DNA of 64,000 nt from Corynebacterium sp. CNJ-954. GTDB taxonomy: Bacteria; Actinomycetota; Actinomycetes; Mycobacteriales; Mycobacteriaceae. Below, one piece after another: positions 37,670 to 45,893 of this stretch. Position numbers and translations under genes: made by a program. The notes beneath the pieces are model-generated. The model did no database searches and was not told where the DNA came from. It saw only the letters and a list, made by a program, of their open reading frames with translations. Location of the stretch: the NCBI RefSeq assembly GCF_001942345.1, contig NZ_MKKI01000044.1:124001-188000 (forward strand), read 5' to 3'. Positions within the stretch are counted from its first letter, which is position 1. Each line of letters begins with the position of its first letter.

Positions 37670-38041
37670 ATGATGGACGACATGACCGACCACGCCACCG
37701 ATGCACAGCGGACGACACCTCACCGGTGCGCATGGTGCAACCGCGAGATAGCCCAGGAAGGGCCGGGACGACGGCGCCGCTACTGCAGCCAGTCCTGCCG
37801 TCAGCGCGCCTACGAACAACGCCAGTCGCTCAAGGACACGACCATTCCCGCGGACTCCGTCATCCTCTCGAAAGCAGCTGCAGAGGAACTCACTGACCGT
37901 CTTTTCGAGGTCCGTTGCGCAGCAGAAGACATCCGCGAAGCCGTCGCCGACGGCGAGCCGTCCGACAGCGTCCTGCAACTCTGTCAGGAACTCGTCACCC
38001 TCGCCAGGGATGCGGAGGGGGTCCGGGGGAGAAGCGAATAG
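37670..38041 (+). CDS. Small zinc-ribbon protein
   Basis: 123 aa. Cysteines at 20, 23, 39 and 43 (CAWCN ... YCSQSCRQRAYEQRQ) form a treble-clef-like zinc site common in small actinobacterial proteins. The rest is helical (SKAAAEELTDRLFEVRCAAEDIREAV). No function is known. It is divergent from rbpA with the SigH promoter between them. ATG 37670 is used; 37673 and 37682 are in frame. Confidence 0.75.
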   Translation: MMDDMTDHATDAQRTTPHRCAWCNREIAQEGPGRRRRYCSQSCRQRAYEQRQSLKDTTIPADSVILSKAAAEELTDRLFEVRCAAEDIREAVADGEPSDSVLQLCQELVTLARDAEGVRGRSE

Positions 38042-38061
38042 GGTTCGCGGGCGGCGGCGGC

Positions 38062-38067
38062 TAGCAT
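38062..38067 (+). promoter_or_regulatory. -10 element TAGCAT for a leaderless yceI-family mRNA
   Basis: TAGCAT followed by 8 nt and ATG 38076, no ribosome-binding site. Confidence 0.5.
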
Positions 38068-38075
38068 GGACAGAC

Positions 38076-38762
38076 ATGCGGAAAGGTATCGTCACGCTGG
38101 TCGTTGTCACCGTCGTCGCACTGGCCATCGCCATTGTCGGCCCGCCGGTGTACAGACTTCTCACCAGTGAGGGACTGCAGACCGCATCCATCGCCGACGG
38201 AAGCGGCGAGCCGGCTACGGTGGGTGTGGACGGCCACTGGGACGTCGTCAGCGGAGCAGGGGAGAACTCCAGCGAAGCCGGATACACGTTCAATGAGGTC
38301 CTTCCGGGCCAGGAGAAGTCAACCTCAGGCAGGACGTCCTCCGTGAGCGGTTCGCTCGTGGTGACCGACGGGATCCTGGAGGAGGGCAAGGTGACTGTCG
38401 ACGTCGACAGCATCGAGTCCGACATAGAGAAGCGCGACATCCACGTCCGGGACAACATCCTGCACACCGACCAGTACCCTGAAGCGACGTTCACCATCTC
38501 CGACCCGGTGGATCTGTCGTCTCTTCCCGAGGACGGTAGTGTTGACACGGTAACCGTCAACGGCGAGCTCACCATGCACGGCAAGACCAATGACGTCACC
38601 GCTGAACTGACAGTGCTCAGGACAGGGGAGAACGTCATCGTGGAAGGCCAGGTGCCGGTGGAACGGGAAGCTTTCGGAATTGTCTCGCCGGAGTTCGTCG
38701 CGTCACAGATCGCCGAAGAAGGCACCGTGGACCTGCTGTTGGTCTTCGGGCTCCAGAGCTGA
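38076..38762 (+). CDS. YceI family lipid-binding-like protein, membrane anchored
   Basis: 228 aa. An N-terminal hydrophobic segment (GIVTLVVVTVVALAIAIVGPPVY) serves as an anchor or uncleaved signal. The body is a YceI lipocalin-like domain: GHWDVVSGAGENSSEAGYTFNEV, VDVDSIESDIEKRDIHVRDNILHTDQYPEATFTI (the family signature D..S....RD..L...F), GELTMHGKTNDVTAELTV and the C-terminal EAFGIV. YceI proteins bind isoprenoid-type lipids; the ligand here is unknown. A small membrane protein gene follows. Confidence 0.9.
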   Translation: MRKGIVTLVVVTVVALAIAIVGPPVYRLLTSEGLQTASIADGSGEPATVGVDGHWDVVSGAGENSSEAGYTFNEVLPGQEKSTSGRTSSVSGSLVVTDGILEEGKVTVDVDSIESDIEKRDIHVRDNILHTDQYPEATFTISDPVDLSSLPEDGSVDTVTVNGELTMHGKTNDVTAELTVLRTGENVIVEGQVPVEREAFGIVSPEFVASQIAEEGTVDLLLVFGLQS

Positions 38763-38780
38763 CCCTGAGAGGACATCACC

Positions 38781-38966
38781 ATGGACAGAGACGTCATGGT
38801 CTTCACCCGGTGGATCCGGCTCGTCGCACTTGTCGCGGCCACGGGGTTCATGGTCTTTACGGGCGGAACGCTCGGATATATCTTCGCTGCCGTCTGTGTG
38901 GCGTTCCTCGGACTCACCATATGGCAGTTACTGAAGCTGTACAGGGATGACAGATACCGCACGTAA
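38781..38966 (+). CDS. Small two-helix membrane protein
   Basis: 61 aa. Two hydrophobic stretches (IRLVALVAATGFMVFTGGTLGYIFAAVCVAFLGLTIWQLL) joined by a short Gly/Thr turn, with a basic cytoplasmic tail. I do not recognise the family. It sits 18 bp after the yceI-family gene and 29 bp before mgtE, so it belongs to the same transcript. Confidence 0.6.
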   Translation: MDRDVMVFTRWIRLVALVAATGFMVFTGGTLGYIFAAVCVAFLGLTIWQLLKLYRDDRYRT

Positions 38967-38995
38967 CAGGAGACGCACAGCCTTCAGGAGGCCCC

Positions 38996-40330
38996 ATGGG
39001 ACAGGACATCACGAGCCTTCTGGAGCGGCAGGATGTGGCTGCACTGCAGGTCGAGCTCAACGGAATGACGACCGTCGCCGTCGCCGACGAGATGTCTCGG
39101 CGAAGTACCGACGAGCAGGCGGTCATTTTCCGGCTCCTTGACAAAGACCGGGCGATCCAGGTGTTCGAGTACCTGGACGTTGTCCACCAGGCCGATCTGA
39201 TGACGGGACTGAGAGAGGCCCGCTTCGCCGACCTTCTTCTCACTTTGCCGGACGACGACCGCGCCCAACTGCTCGGCGAGATGCCGGCCGCTGTCGCCGC
39301 CCGCATGATGACCGGGCTTCCCGCGGACCGCCGCAAGATCACAGCAGAGCTGCTGGGCTACCCGGATGAGTCAGCGGGTCGCGTCATGACGCCGGTACCG
39401 ACCGTGATCGACGTCGGCAACAGCAGGGAACAGGCGTTGAAGAAGCTCCGGGGCCGTGAGTTGAGGAACCGGGATATCGCGGTTCTCGCTGTCACGGATT
39501 CCACACGGCAGCTTGTCGGCGTCGTGAACCTCGCATCGTTGGTCACCGCCGCCGACGGCACTCCGGTATCCGAGTTGATGAACGTCGAGACCCATGCCGT
39601 CAATGCCACCGAGGACCAGGAGGTCGCCGCACGCCTCGTCCAGGAAGCCGACCTGCTCGCACTGCCGGTCGTCGATGACGAAGGGCGTTTCCTCGGCATG
39701 ATCACGGTCGATGACGCCATGGAGATCCTCGAGCTGGAGGTGACCGAGGACGTCTACCGTTCTGGCGGCTCTGAGCCACTGAAGCAGCCGTATCTGACGG
39801 CGACGGTCTTCCACCTGGCCCGCAAACGCGGTGTCTGGCTCCTGGTGCTGATTCTGACGGCTGTGCTGACAGTCAACGTCATGTCTTTCTTCGAGGACAC
39901 ATTGTCGAAGGTGGTTGTGCTGGCGACCTTCGTGCCGATGATCACCGGAACGGGCGGTAACGCAGGATCACAGGCCGCGTCGTCCGTGGTTCGTGCGCTT
40001 GCCGTTGATGAGGTCCGGCCACGAGACATCTGGCGGGTCATCTGGCGAGAGGTCCGCGTCGGATTCATCCTGGGAGTCTTCCTCGGTGCATTGATCTTCC
40101 CGTTTATCACGCTGTTCTATGAATGGCGCATCGGCGCGGTGATGGCGCTGACGATTGTGGGCATCTGCACCTGGGCATGCATCGTCGGCGGAGTGCTCCC
40201 GCTGGTCGCCCGAAAAATCGGCGTGGATCCGGCCGTGTTCTCGACCCCGGTGGTTTCAACGCTGGTGGACGCGACCGGTCTGGTCATCTACTTCAGCATC
40301 GCCCAAATTATCCTGTCGAGCATGCTCTGA
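38996..40330 (+). CDS. mgtE: Magnesium transporter MgtE
   Basis: 444 aa. Mg2+-gated Mg channel. N-terminal superhelical domain (VADEMSRRSTDEQAVIFRLLDKDRAIQVFEYLDVVHQADLM), two CBS domains (~130-255), a plug helix and five membrane helices with the MgtE signature PMITGTGGNAGSQAASSVVRALA. Gating through cytosolic Mg2+ at the N/CBS domains is established for the family. AGGAGG lies upstream of ATG 38996. No Mg riboswitch leader is visible. An unusual inverted repeat follows the stop. Confidence 0.94.
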   Translation: MGQDITSLLERQDVAALQVELNGMTTVAVADEMSRRSTDEQAVIFRLLDKDRAIQVFEYLDVVHQADLMTGLREARFADLLLTLPDDDRAQLLGEMPAAVAARMMTGLPADRRKITAELLGYPDESAGRVMTPVPTVIDVGNSREQALKKLRGRELRNRDIAVLAVTDSTRQLVGVVNLASLVTAADGTPVSELMNVETHAVNATEDQEVAARLVQEADLLALPVVDDEGRFLGMITVDDAMEILELEVTEDVYRSGGSEPLKQPYLTATVFHLARKRGVWLLVLILTAVLTVNVMSFFEDTLSKVVVLATFVPMITGTGGNAGSQAASSVVRALAVDEVRPRDIWRVIWREVRVGFILGVFLGALIFPFITLFYEWRIGAVMALTIVGICTWACIVGGVLPLVARKIGVDPAVFSTPVVSTLVDATGLVIYFSIAQIILSSML

Positions 40331-40344
40331 GCGTGACTGACAAA

Positions 40345-40398
40345 GGGGAAAGGTCGCTACCATTACGTCACAGTGACGTAATGGTAGCGACTTTCCCC
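40345..40398. repeat. Long, nearly perfect inverted repeat (hairpin) after mgtE
   Basis: The arms 40345-40371 and 40373-40398 are inverted copies of GGGGAAAGTCGCTACCATTA plus CGTCAC, with one extra G in the left arm (40352 or 40353) and a single A between the arms. The 3' arm can also pair with CACGGGGAA at 40410-40418, forming a rival, smaller hairpin. There is no T-run, so a simple intrinsic terminator is not a full explanation. It is 14 bp past the mgtE stop. Confidence 0.85.
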
Positions 40399-40497
40399 GT
40401 GGTGTACGACACGGGGAACTGAACTCCATACGGCGCCATCCGTTACGGCAGACCGGCACATCGCACTCCGAACAGGCTGCCGGCCCATAACGTCGCC

Positions 40498-40740
40498 ATG
40501 TCACGACGGGCCGACAAACCCAACGAGATCCAAGGGGTCAGGCGCGACCTGCCAGGCGCGGCCACATCGACACAGCCGTCCGAACAACCAGCATCCGGGA
40601 ACGCCGAGGTTCAGAGTGCAGACCGGGACGCCGACGCATCAACGTTCGAGGGCGGCCGACGGTACGCGCCACATTCCCGCCCCATCGAGCTCAGTCCATA
40701 TTTCGCCGATAATATACATTATGACACTTCGAAGGTCTAG
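40498..40740 (+). CDS. Doubtful small hypothetical protein
   Basis: 80 aa, low complexity, hydrophilic (RRADKPNEIQGVRRDLPG ... FEGGRRYAPHSRPIELSPYFADNIHYD). No recognised domain and no clear ribosome-binding site before ATG 40498. It may be noise in a non-coding stretch; it is listed only because no better gene occupies the region. Confidence 0.2.
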   Translation: MSRRADKPNEIQGVRRDLPGAATSTQPSEQPASGNAEVQSADRDADASTFEGGRRYAPHSRPIELSPYFADNIHYDTSKV

Positions 40741-40775
40741 ACGACTGGTGCCAGACACCGGTGTCGTCGACGTGG

Positions 40776-41297
40776 CTACCCTCTGCCACCGCTCCCCGTG
40801 TCGGTCCCCAGCACATATGCCGCCTGACCAAGGTGTATCACCGCGTCATGCAGGATACTGATGAGGCGAACACCTCTGGTGACGGGCGGATCCCAGGCAT
40901 CGTCGACGACTGCATCGAGATCCGCGTCACCCAATGTGGAGAGATAGGCGTCCACGGCATCACAGACGGTGGTCACATAGTCGATGACAGGACCAGCCTC
41001 AGCGGCAGTCACCTCCCGTGCCTGAGTAGGCGACTGCCCGAAGCCCATCGACTCACCCGCGCCACGAATGCCTGAGGAACTGTCGTACCCCTCGGACGTC
41101 CAGACCTGCTCGTCGGACGTCAGCCCGGACAACTGGACATCAAGTTCCCGGCCGGTGTGCCACAACAGCCAGACCAGTGAATTCGGGTGGCCCGCCGGAT
41201 GCGCATTGACTACCTCTGCGGGTAGGTCCCGCGGAATCTCTCCCGCGGCATCGCGGACTCGACCGGCAAGATCCTGCAGAACTTCTGTCGCCTTCAT
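40776..41297 (-). CDS. DinB/mycothiol-transferase-like protein
   Basis: 173 aa. Four-helix bundle typical of DinB/MDMPI proteins: NSLVWLLWHTGRELDVQLSGL with the first metal-binding His, GFGQSPTQAREVTAAEAGPVIDYV, and RLISILHDAVIHLGQAAYVLG with the HDxxxHxGQ motif. DinB-fold enzymes in Actinobacteria are often mycothiol-dependent transferases, which would fit with mshC; the activity is not known. Start ATG 41297 (MKATEVLQDL). Confidence 0.82.
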   Translation of the reverse strand: MKATEVLQDLAGRVRDAAGEIPRDLPAEVVNAHPAGHPNSLVWLLWHTGRELDVQLSGLTSDEQVWTSEGYDSSSGIRGAGESMGFGQSPTQAREVTAAEAGPVIDYVTTVCDAVDAYLSTLGDADLDAVVDDAWDPPVTRGVRLISILHDAVIHLGQAAYVLGTDTGSGGRG

Positions 41298-41349
41298 ACC
41301 CGTCCACCGTACGCGCAGCGGACTCGGGGTGACCAGCGACAGGCCAGAG

Positions 41350-41697
41350 TCACCAGACGAAGCGACCGTCTGTTCCAAACTCCCCCGGGTGCACCGTGAT
41401 GACCCACTCCGGATCCAATGGTCCGTAAATGTGCGGGTACCACTGCCCGTCGTCTCCGCTTTCCTCGCGGATCTCAGTTCCCGAATGTTGGACGGCTGAC
41501 TCATCAATGGCCAGGACACACAGCGGGACGGTCTCATCCTGATAGAAACGTTCCGCGGTCGGCACGACCTGAGCTGCCGTAGAAGCATGAATGTACCCGA
41601 CCTCATCCAAGGACATACCTGATGTCGAGACGCGGTACTCCCCTTCCCTCTGCGCATCGGTCCAGTCGGGAACGCGGGCGATGTGGTAGATCGTCAT
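41350..41697 (-). CDS. DUF952 family protein
   Basis: 115 aa. Follows the DUF952 pattern: IYHIARVPDWTDAQREGEYRVSTSGMSLDEVGYIHASTAAQV, then a C-terminal GQWYPHIYGPLDPEWVITVHP. The family has no known activity; ART-like folds have been proposed. Start ATG 41697. It faces RidA divergently, with 64 bp between start codons. Confidence 0.85.
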   Translation of the reverse strand: MTIYHIARVPDWTDAQREGEYRVSTSGMSLDEVGYIHASTAAQVVPTAERFYQDETVPLCVLAIDESAVQHSGTEIREESGDDGQWYPHIYGPLDPEWVITVHPGEFGTDGRFVW

Positions 41698-41747
41698 TCC
41701 TCCACTCTGCCGCAGACCGAGCTGCTGCGGGGCGTGTCCCGTCAGTT

Positions 41748-41753
41748 TAAGCT
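41748..41753 (+). promoter_or_regulatory. -10 element TAAGCT for a leaderless ridA mRNA
   Basis: TAAGCT followed by 8 nt and ATG 41762, no ribosome-binding site. Confidence 0.5.
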
Positions 41754-41761
41754 GAATTGCC

Positions 41762-42148
41762 ATGGATCACTTCTTCAGCACCATGCTCCATCAGTCCTCG
41801 GCACCGTTCTCTCACCTGACCACACACAACGGGGTCGCATACACCGCTGGGATCATCGGTCAGGACCGTTCGACCGGCGAGCTCACATCGAACAACGTGA
41901 GTAAGCAGTGCGAACTGATGATGGAGAACCTCGGTGTGCTTCTCACTGAGAATGATCTCACCTGGTCCCAGGTCATGAGAACGACGGTCTACCTGACCTC
42001 CTACGACGACTTCGACGCCGTCAACAAGGAGTACGCCCGCTGGCTCACAGAGCCGTATCCGGCACGGACGACCATTCAGGTCGCTGCACTCCCCCTCGGC
42101 GCATCCGTCCAGATCGACGCCATCATCGCGACCGATGACAGAGCCTGA
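41762..42148 (+). CDS. RidA/YjgF family enamine/imine deaminase
   Basis: 128 aa. Seen: VAYTAGIIGQDRSTGELTSNNVSKQCELMMENLGVLL, the conserved YLTSYDDFDAVNKEYARWL, and the active-site region PARTTIQVAALPLGASVQIDAIIA with the catalytic Arg. RidA hydrolyses reactive enamine/imine products of PLP enzymes, and a PLP aminotransferase gene follows directly, which fits that role. Expected to form a homotrimer in the cytosol. Confidence 0.9.
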   Translation: MDHFFSTMLHQSSAPFSHLTTHNGVAYTAGIIGQDRSTGELTSNNVSKQCELMMENLGVLLTENDLTWSQVMRTTVYLTSYDDFDAVNKEYARWLTEPYPARTTIQVAALPLGASVQIDAIIATDDRA

Positions 42149-42220
42149 CCACGTCGAATCACCCGGGCAGTTGTCACCCCTCATGCTGAGAGACAGATCA
42201 CTCTGTGGGAGAATAAGAGC

Positions 42221-43351
42221 ATGAACCTCCCACACAATGATATCGACCCCGATGGACTGCTCGAATACTCCGTCGTCTTCACGGACCGGTCCCTCAACCA
42301 CATGTCGGCCCGGTTCACGAAGGTCATGCAGGATATCCGCGACATCCTGACAACAACCTACGACGCCGCCACCGTCGCCGTGGTGCCCGGCGGCGGCAGC
42401 TACGCCATGGAGGCTGTCGCGCGCCAGCTCGTCACGGGGAAACGCGCACTCATCGTCCGCAACGGTCTGTTCTCCTTCCGCTGGTCGCAGATCATCGACG
42501 CAGGCAGGATCACCGACGACGTGACCGTCCTCAAGGCCCGGCAGACCGGTGACGAGCCGACCTCCACCTGGGTCCCCGCCCCGATCGAGGACGTCACCGC
42601 CGCGATCCGTCGCGAACGTCCTGAGGTGGTCATCGCCCCGCACGTGGAGACCGCCGCCGGCATCCAGCTCACCGACAGCTACATCACCGCCATGGCCGAG
42701 GCCGCCCACGAGGTCGGCGCACTCGTCGTCCTCGACTGCGTCGCCTCCGGCGCCTCCTGGGTCTCCATGACCGACACCGGTGTCGACGTACTGGTCAGTG
42801 CCCCACAGAAGGGATGGAGTGGCACCCCCTGCGCCGGCTACGTCATGCTCAGCGAAGCAGGACGCGACGCCGTGAACAACTCCACCTCCACCAGCTTCGC
42901 CGTCGACCTCAAGAAGTGGCTGTTCATCACCGACGAATACGGCGAGGGTCGTACCCCCTACCACGCCACGCTGCCGACCGACGGACTGGCGCACAACGCT
43001 GAGCTGATGGCCGAGGCACGCGACCGCGGGTTGGAGAACCTGCGCGCGGCACAGATCGACCTCGGCACCAAGGTCCGCGCCCTGCTTGACGAGCACGGCA
43101 TCACCACGATCTCCAGCGGAGAGTTCGCCGCCCCCAGCGTCGTCGTGGCCTACACCGATGACCCGGCCGTGAAGTCCGGCGCGAAGTTCAAGGAGGCCGG
43201 CGTGCAGGTCGCCGGTGGTGTTCCCCTGCAGTGCGGTGAGCCGGAGGATTTCTCCACGTTCCGTCTGGGCCTCTTCGGCCTCGACAAGCTCGCCGACGTC
43301 GACGGCACCGTCGAGCGTCTGCGGACGGCCCTGGAGAAGCTGGGAATGTAG
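42221..43351 (+). CDS. Class V PLP-dependent aminotransferase (serine/alanine-glyoxylate type)
   Basis: 376 aa. Seen: FTDRSLNHMSARFTKVMQDI, GGGSYAMEAVARQLV, VVIAPHVETAAGIQL, LVVLDCVASGASW, and the PLP-lysine region VLVSAPQKGWSGTPCAGYVMLS. The fold and DCV..SG motif fit alanine-glyoxylate or serine-pyruvate aminotransferases, although the substrate cannot be told. GGGAG lies 11-15 bases upstream of ATG 42221. Placed between ridA and a thiamine-binding protein gene. Confidence 0.85.
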   Translation: MNLPHNDIDPDGLLEYSVVFTDRSLNHMSARFTKVMQDIRDILTTTYDAATVAVVPGGGSYAMEAVARQLVTGKRALIVRNGLFSFRWSQIIDAGRITDDVTVLKARQTGDEPTSTWVPAPIEDVTAAIRRERPEVVIAPHVETAAGIQLTDSYITAMAEAAHEVGALVVLDCVASGASWVSMTDTGVDVLVSAPQKGWSGTPCAGYVMLSEAGRDAVNNSTSTSFAVDLKKWLFITDEYGEGRTPYHATLPTDGLAHNAELMAEARDRGLENLRAAQIDLGTKVRALLDEHGITTISSGEFAAPSVVVAYTDDPAVKSGAKFKEAGVQVAGGVPLQCGEPEDFSTFRLGLFGLDKLADVDGTVERLRTALEKLGM

Positions 43352-43354
43352 GCT
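43349..43354 (+). promoter_or_regulatory. -10 element TAGGCT overlapping the aminotransferase stop codon
   Basis: The TAG stop is the first half of TAGGCT, followed by 7 nt and ATG 43362 of the thiamine-binding protein gene. Confidence 0.4.
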
Positions 43355-43361
43355 GGCCGGT

Positions 43362-43670
43362 ATGTTGTTCGCGTTCTCCATCGCCCCGGCGACCACCCCG
43401 GAACCCGACGGCTCCATGGCCCACATCGTGGCCAGGGCAGTCGACGTCATCCGGGAATCCGGTCTCCCCCACGAGACGACATCGATGTTCACCACCATCG
43501 AGGGCGAGTGGGACGAGGTGATGCCGGTCGTCAAGCGTGCCTGCGAGGCGGTCGGCGAGTACTCCCCTCGCGTCTCACTGGTCCTGAAGGCGGACCTGCG
43601 CCCCGGGCGCACCGGGGAAATCAGTGGAAAAGTCGAACGGCTGAACCGGGCCCTCGGCGAGGACGCGTGA
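43362..43670 (+). CDS. MTH1187/YkoF-like thiamine-binding protein
   Basis: 102 aa ferredoxin-like fold. Seen: FAFSIAPATTPEPDGSMAHIVARAVDVIRESGLPHETTSMFTTIEGEWDEVMPVVKRA, matching DUF77/MTH1187. Members bind thiamine or its pyrimidine; function as transport or sensing protein is inferred. The context (aminotransferase, RidA) does not define a pathway. Confidence 0.85.
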   Translation: MLFAFSIAPATTPEPDGSMAHIVARAVDVIRESGLPHETTSMFTTIEGEWDEVMPVVKRACEAVGEYSPRVSLVLKADLRPGRTGEISGKVERLNRALGEDA

Positions 43671-43679
43671 CGGACCGGT

Positions 43680-44678
43680 TCAGCTCACCGTCGCGGCCGC
43701 GTTACGTTCGCTGAAGTACTCCGCAGCCCGCACCGGCGTGTAGTCCGCTCCCCCGCCTGCTGGCGGGGCGAGGGGTTCGACCACCTGTGTCATGTCAGGC
43801 TCCATGAACGCGATGATGCTGTACAGCTCCTCAGAGGGCGCATCCTCACTCGGTGCCAGGACGCGGTGACGGGTGGACCGCCACCGGTCCCCGGTCCAGC
43901 GCGCAAGCAGGTCGGCGATGTTGATCGTCAGCGCCCCCTCGACATAGGGCGCGTCCTGCCATTCTCCGTCGGCGGTCTGGACCTGGAGTCCGCCGTAGCC
44001 GGGTTCACGGTCGAGGATCGTCACCAATCCCCAGTCCGTGTGCGGCGCGATCCGGTACTGGTCCTGCTTGGCGCGCCCCACCACGGAGAGCGCCGGATAG
44101 CGGTTGATGTTGAAGGTGTGCGGCGAATTCTCCGCGCGGTCGACGAAAAAGCGCTCGTCCAGACCCAGTGCGGTGGCGAGCATTTCCAGCAGGTCGCGGT
44201 AGAGATCACGGGCTGCTCCTGCCCAGCGGCTGACCAGAGCTTCCAGCGCCGGAACCTCGTCGGGGTACACGTTGGGGCGGAAGTACACCGCGTCGATGTC
44301 CTGGTCGCCGGTGCGGTACTCACGGCCGAAAGTCAGGGTCTCCTTGAGGTCGGCCGTGTCCGGGTCGACCTCCTCACCGTAGTAGGCGTTGGCTTCATCG
44401 CCGGTGCGTATCCAACCGCGACCTCCGACGACGGTCCGGTACTTCTCCTTGGTGGCGTCCGGCAGGTGGAAGAACTCCGCCGCCGCGGTACGGAGTTCGG
44501 CCGACCAAGTGTCCTCGATACCGTGGCCACTGACCATGAAGAACCCGGAGTCCTGCATGGCGCGGTCCAGGCGCTCGGCGAGTTCCCCACGTCGTTCCAC
44601 CGGTGCGGTGCGCCATTCCGCGACATCGATCAGGGGGATATCCAGCATCGTGCCCGTCAAAGGTTTGCCTTTCTTCAT
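43680..44678 (-). CDS. 2-oxoglutarate/Fe(II)-dependent dioxygenase, isopenicillin-N-synthase family
   Basis: 332 aa. N-terminal non-haem dioxygenase domain (IPLIDVAEWRT ... GFFMVSGHGIE) and C-terminal 2OG-Fe domain. The facial triad is visible: HTD in RIAPHTDWGLVTIL and a distal His in WRSTRHRVL, followed by the 2OG-binding R.S-type segment SIIAFMEPD. Substrate unknown; related proteins hydroxylate or desaturate small molecules. Start ATG 44678, with ATG 44648 (MLDIPLIDV) as alternative. It is convergent with the thiamine-binding protein gene. Confidence 0.87.
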   Translation of the reverse strand: MKKGKPLTGTMLDIPLIDVAEWRTAPVERRGELAERLDRAMQDSGFFMVSGHGIEDTWSAELRTAAAEFFHLPDATKEKYRTVVGGRGWIRTGDEANAYYGEEVDPDTADLKETLTFGREYRTGDQDIDAVYFRPNVYPDEVPALEALVSRWAGAARDLYRDLLEMLATALGLDERFFVDRAENSPHTFNINRYPALSVVGRAKQDQYRIAPHTDWGLVTILDREPGYGGLQVQTADGEWQDAPYVEGALTINIADLLARWTGDRWRSTRHRVLAPSEDAPSEELYSIIAFMEPDMTQVVEPLAPPAGGGADYTPVRAAEYFSERNAAATVS

Positions 44679-44709
44679 GCTGAGGTGTGGGCAATATCGT
44701 ACACGCCCG

Positions 44710-45289
44710 TCACACTCCCGCCGGGATCTCCTTCAGCACGGCACGCATCGACTCCCGTTGTTCGGCAGACACCATGCCGGAGACGGTGAGCGTCACCGTC
44801 ACCCGCGTCTCATTCTTCGGTGCCACCGCGACCTCGAGGGAGGTTCCGTCCTCGAGGGAGCATCGCCAGTAGGACCGTTTCGGCGTGTCAGAGACACGCG
44901 GTTCCCCGCGCAGCCGGACAGGCTCGTCGGCGACGATCCTCGCGCCCACCCTGTCACGGACGACGGCTGGAGCGTCCTCCCCTTCCGGCACCTCCGCCCC
45001 GGCACCCACGGTGCGTGACGCCGCCACCTGGAAGTCCCCCGCACTCGACTGCCCGGTGATACGACGGCCGATCTGCTTCTCGTAGGCCACCTCGTGCCCC
45101 CTGCCCCCACCACCCGGGGTTGTCGACTCCGGAGTCGACCATCAGGGGATGCACCGCGGCCGCCAGCTCGGCGTGGGGTGACTCCGCACCACCGGCAGCC
45201 TCAAAGGCGCGGACCATGATGTCCCAGGCCACTCCGGTGGCCTGTACCACCCGGGCGATCTCAGCATCCACAGCTGGCGTCCGCGGCAT
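44710..45289 (-). pseudogene. DUF4287-domain protein, frameshifted in a G-run
   Basis: ATG 45289 has a near-ideal ribosome-binding site (AGGAGGGG). It encodes MPRTPAVDAEIARVVQATGVAWD...HPLMVDSGVDNPGWWGQG, a DUF4287-like start. Homology then continues in another frame as HEVAYEKQIGRRITGQSSAGDFQVAAS up to 44710. Removing one C from either of two 5-base C-runs (45097-45101 or 45104-45108) restores a single frame of about 192 aa. The C-terminal half resembles a SRPBCC-type beta domain. Homopolymer miscounting is likely; otherwise the gene is broken. Confidence 0.8.
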
Positions 45290-45312
45290 TGTCCCCTCCT
45301 GTCCCGGCTCCC

Positions 45313-45873
45313 CTACCTCACGCGGGCAGACTCGATACGCGTCGGCGCCACATAGGCCGTACCTGCGGTGCACAGGATCGCGCCGAGGGTCAGCAGCGTA
45401 TTCCAGTCCCCGTCCAGTAACCCGCCCAGCAGGACGTACACCACACCCGCGGCAATGGCGAGGGCGAGGATCGCGGCGCCGAAGAGATTCTCGTTCCCGG
45501 TTCCGACCACCGGGATGTACAGCAGACCGGCGAGGACGCCGACAATGCCGGCGATCGCACCGTAGACGACCGCGGCACCCGGTCCCTGGGCGGCCCAGCC
45601 GGTCACGGCGGAGACGATGAGGTCGATCACCAGCAGGACGGCGAAGGAGATCACCGCGCAGAGCACACCGAGGATCACCAGGTTGATGATGACCTTCTTG
45701 GTGTCGAACCGCCCGGCCAGCAGATTCTCGGGCCGGGGAGGCTGGGGCGACTGAGACTGCTGCTGGTAGCCCTGGTTCTGCCGCGGCTGTTGCGGCGCGT
45801 ACTGCCGTGTCGGCTCGTACTGCTGGCCGTAGCCACGGTTCGGGTCCTGACGGTAGGGCTGCTGGTTACTCAT
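45313..45873 (-). CDS. Four-helix membrane protein with Gln/Pro/Tyr-rich N-terminus
   Basis: 186 aa. The first ~50 residues are low complexity (QQPYRQDPNRGYGQQYEPTRQY), typical of actinobacterial cell-envelope proteins. Four hydrophobic segments follow: VIINLVILGVLCAVISFAVLLVIDLIV, VVYGAIAGIVGVLAGLLYIPVV, LFGAAILALAIAAGVVYVLLGGLL, and LLTLGAILCTAGTAYVAPT. No recognised function. Start ATG 45873. Confidence 0.75.
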   Translation of the reverse strand: MSNQQPYRQDPNRGYGQQYEPTRQYAPQQPRQNQGYQQQSQSPQPPRPENLLAGRFDTKKVIINLVILGVLCAVISFAVLLVIDLIVSAVTGWAAQGPGAAVVYGAIAGIVGVLAGLLYIPVVGTGNENLFGAAILALAIAAGVVYVLLGGLLDGDWNTLLTLGAILCTAGTAYVAPTRIESARVR

Positions 45874-45893
45874 GTGACCAGTCTTCCATCCGG

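Larger units (their letters stand above)
40331..40775. other. 445-bp region without a convincing gene
   Basis: Holds the long hairpin at its left end, the doubtful small frame at 40498-40740, and an AT-rich patch near 40700-40735 (CGATAATATACATTATGAC) that looks promoter-like. GC content drops below that of the flanking genes. I see no RNA gene. The DinB gene ends at its right edge. Confidence 0.6.

Noticed and set aside
38967..38995. Mg-sensing leader before mgtE
   Set aside because: Only 29 bp separate it from the preceding gene, too short for an M-box.
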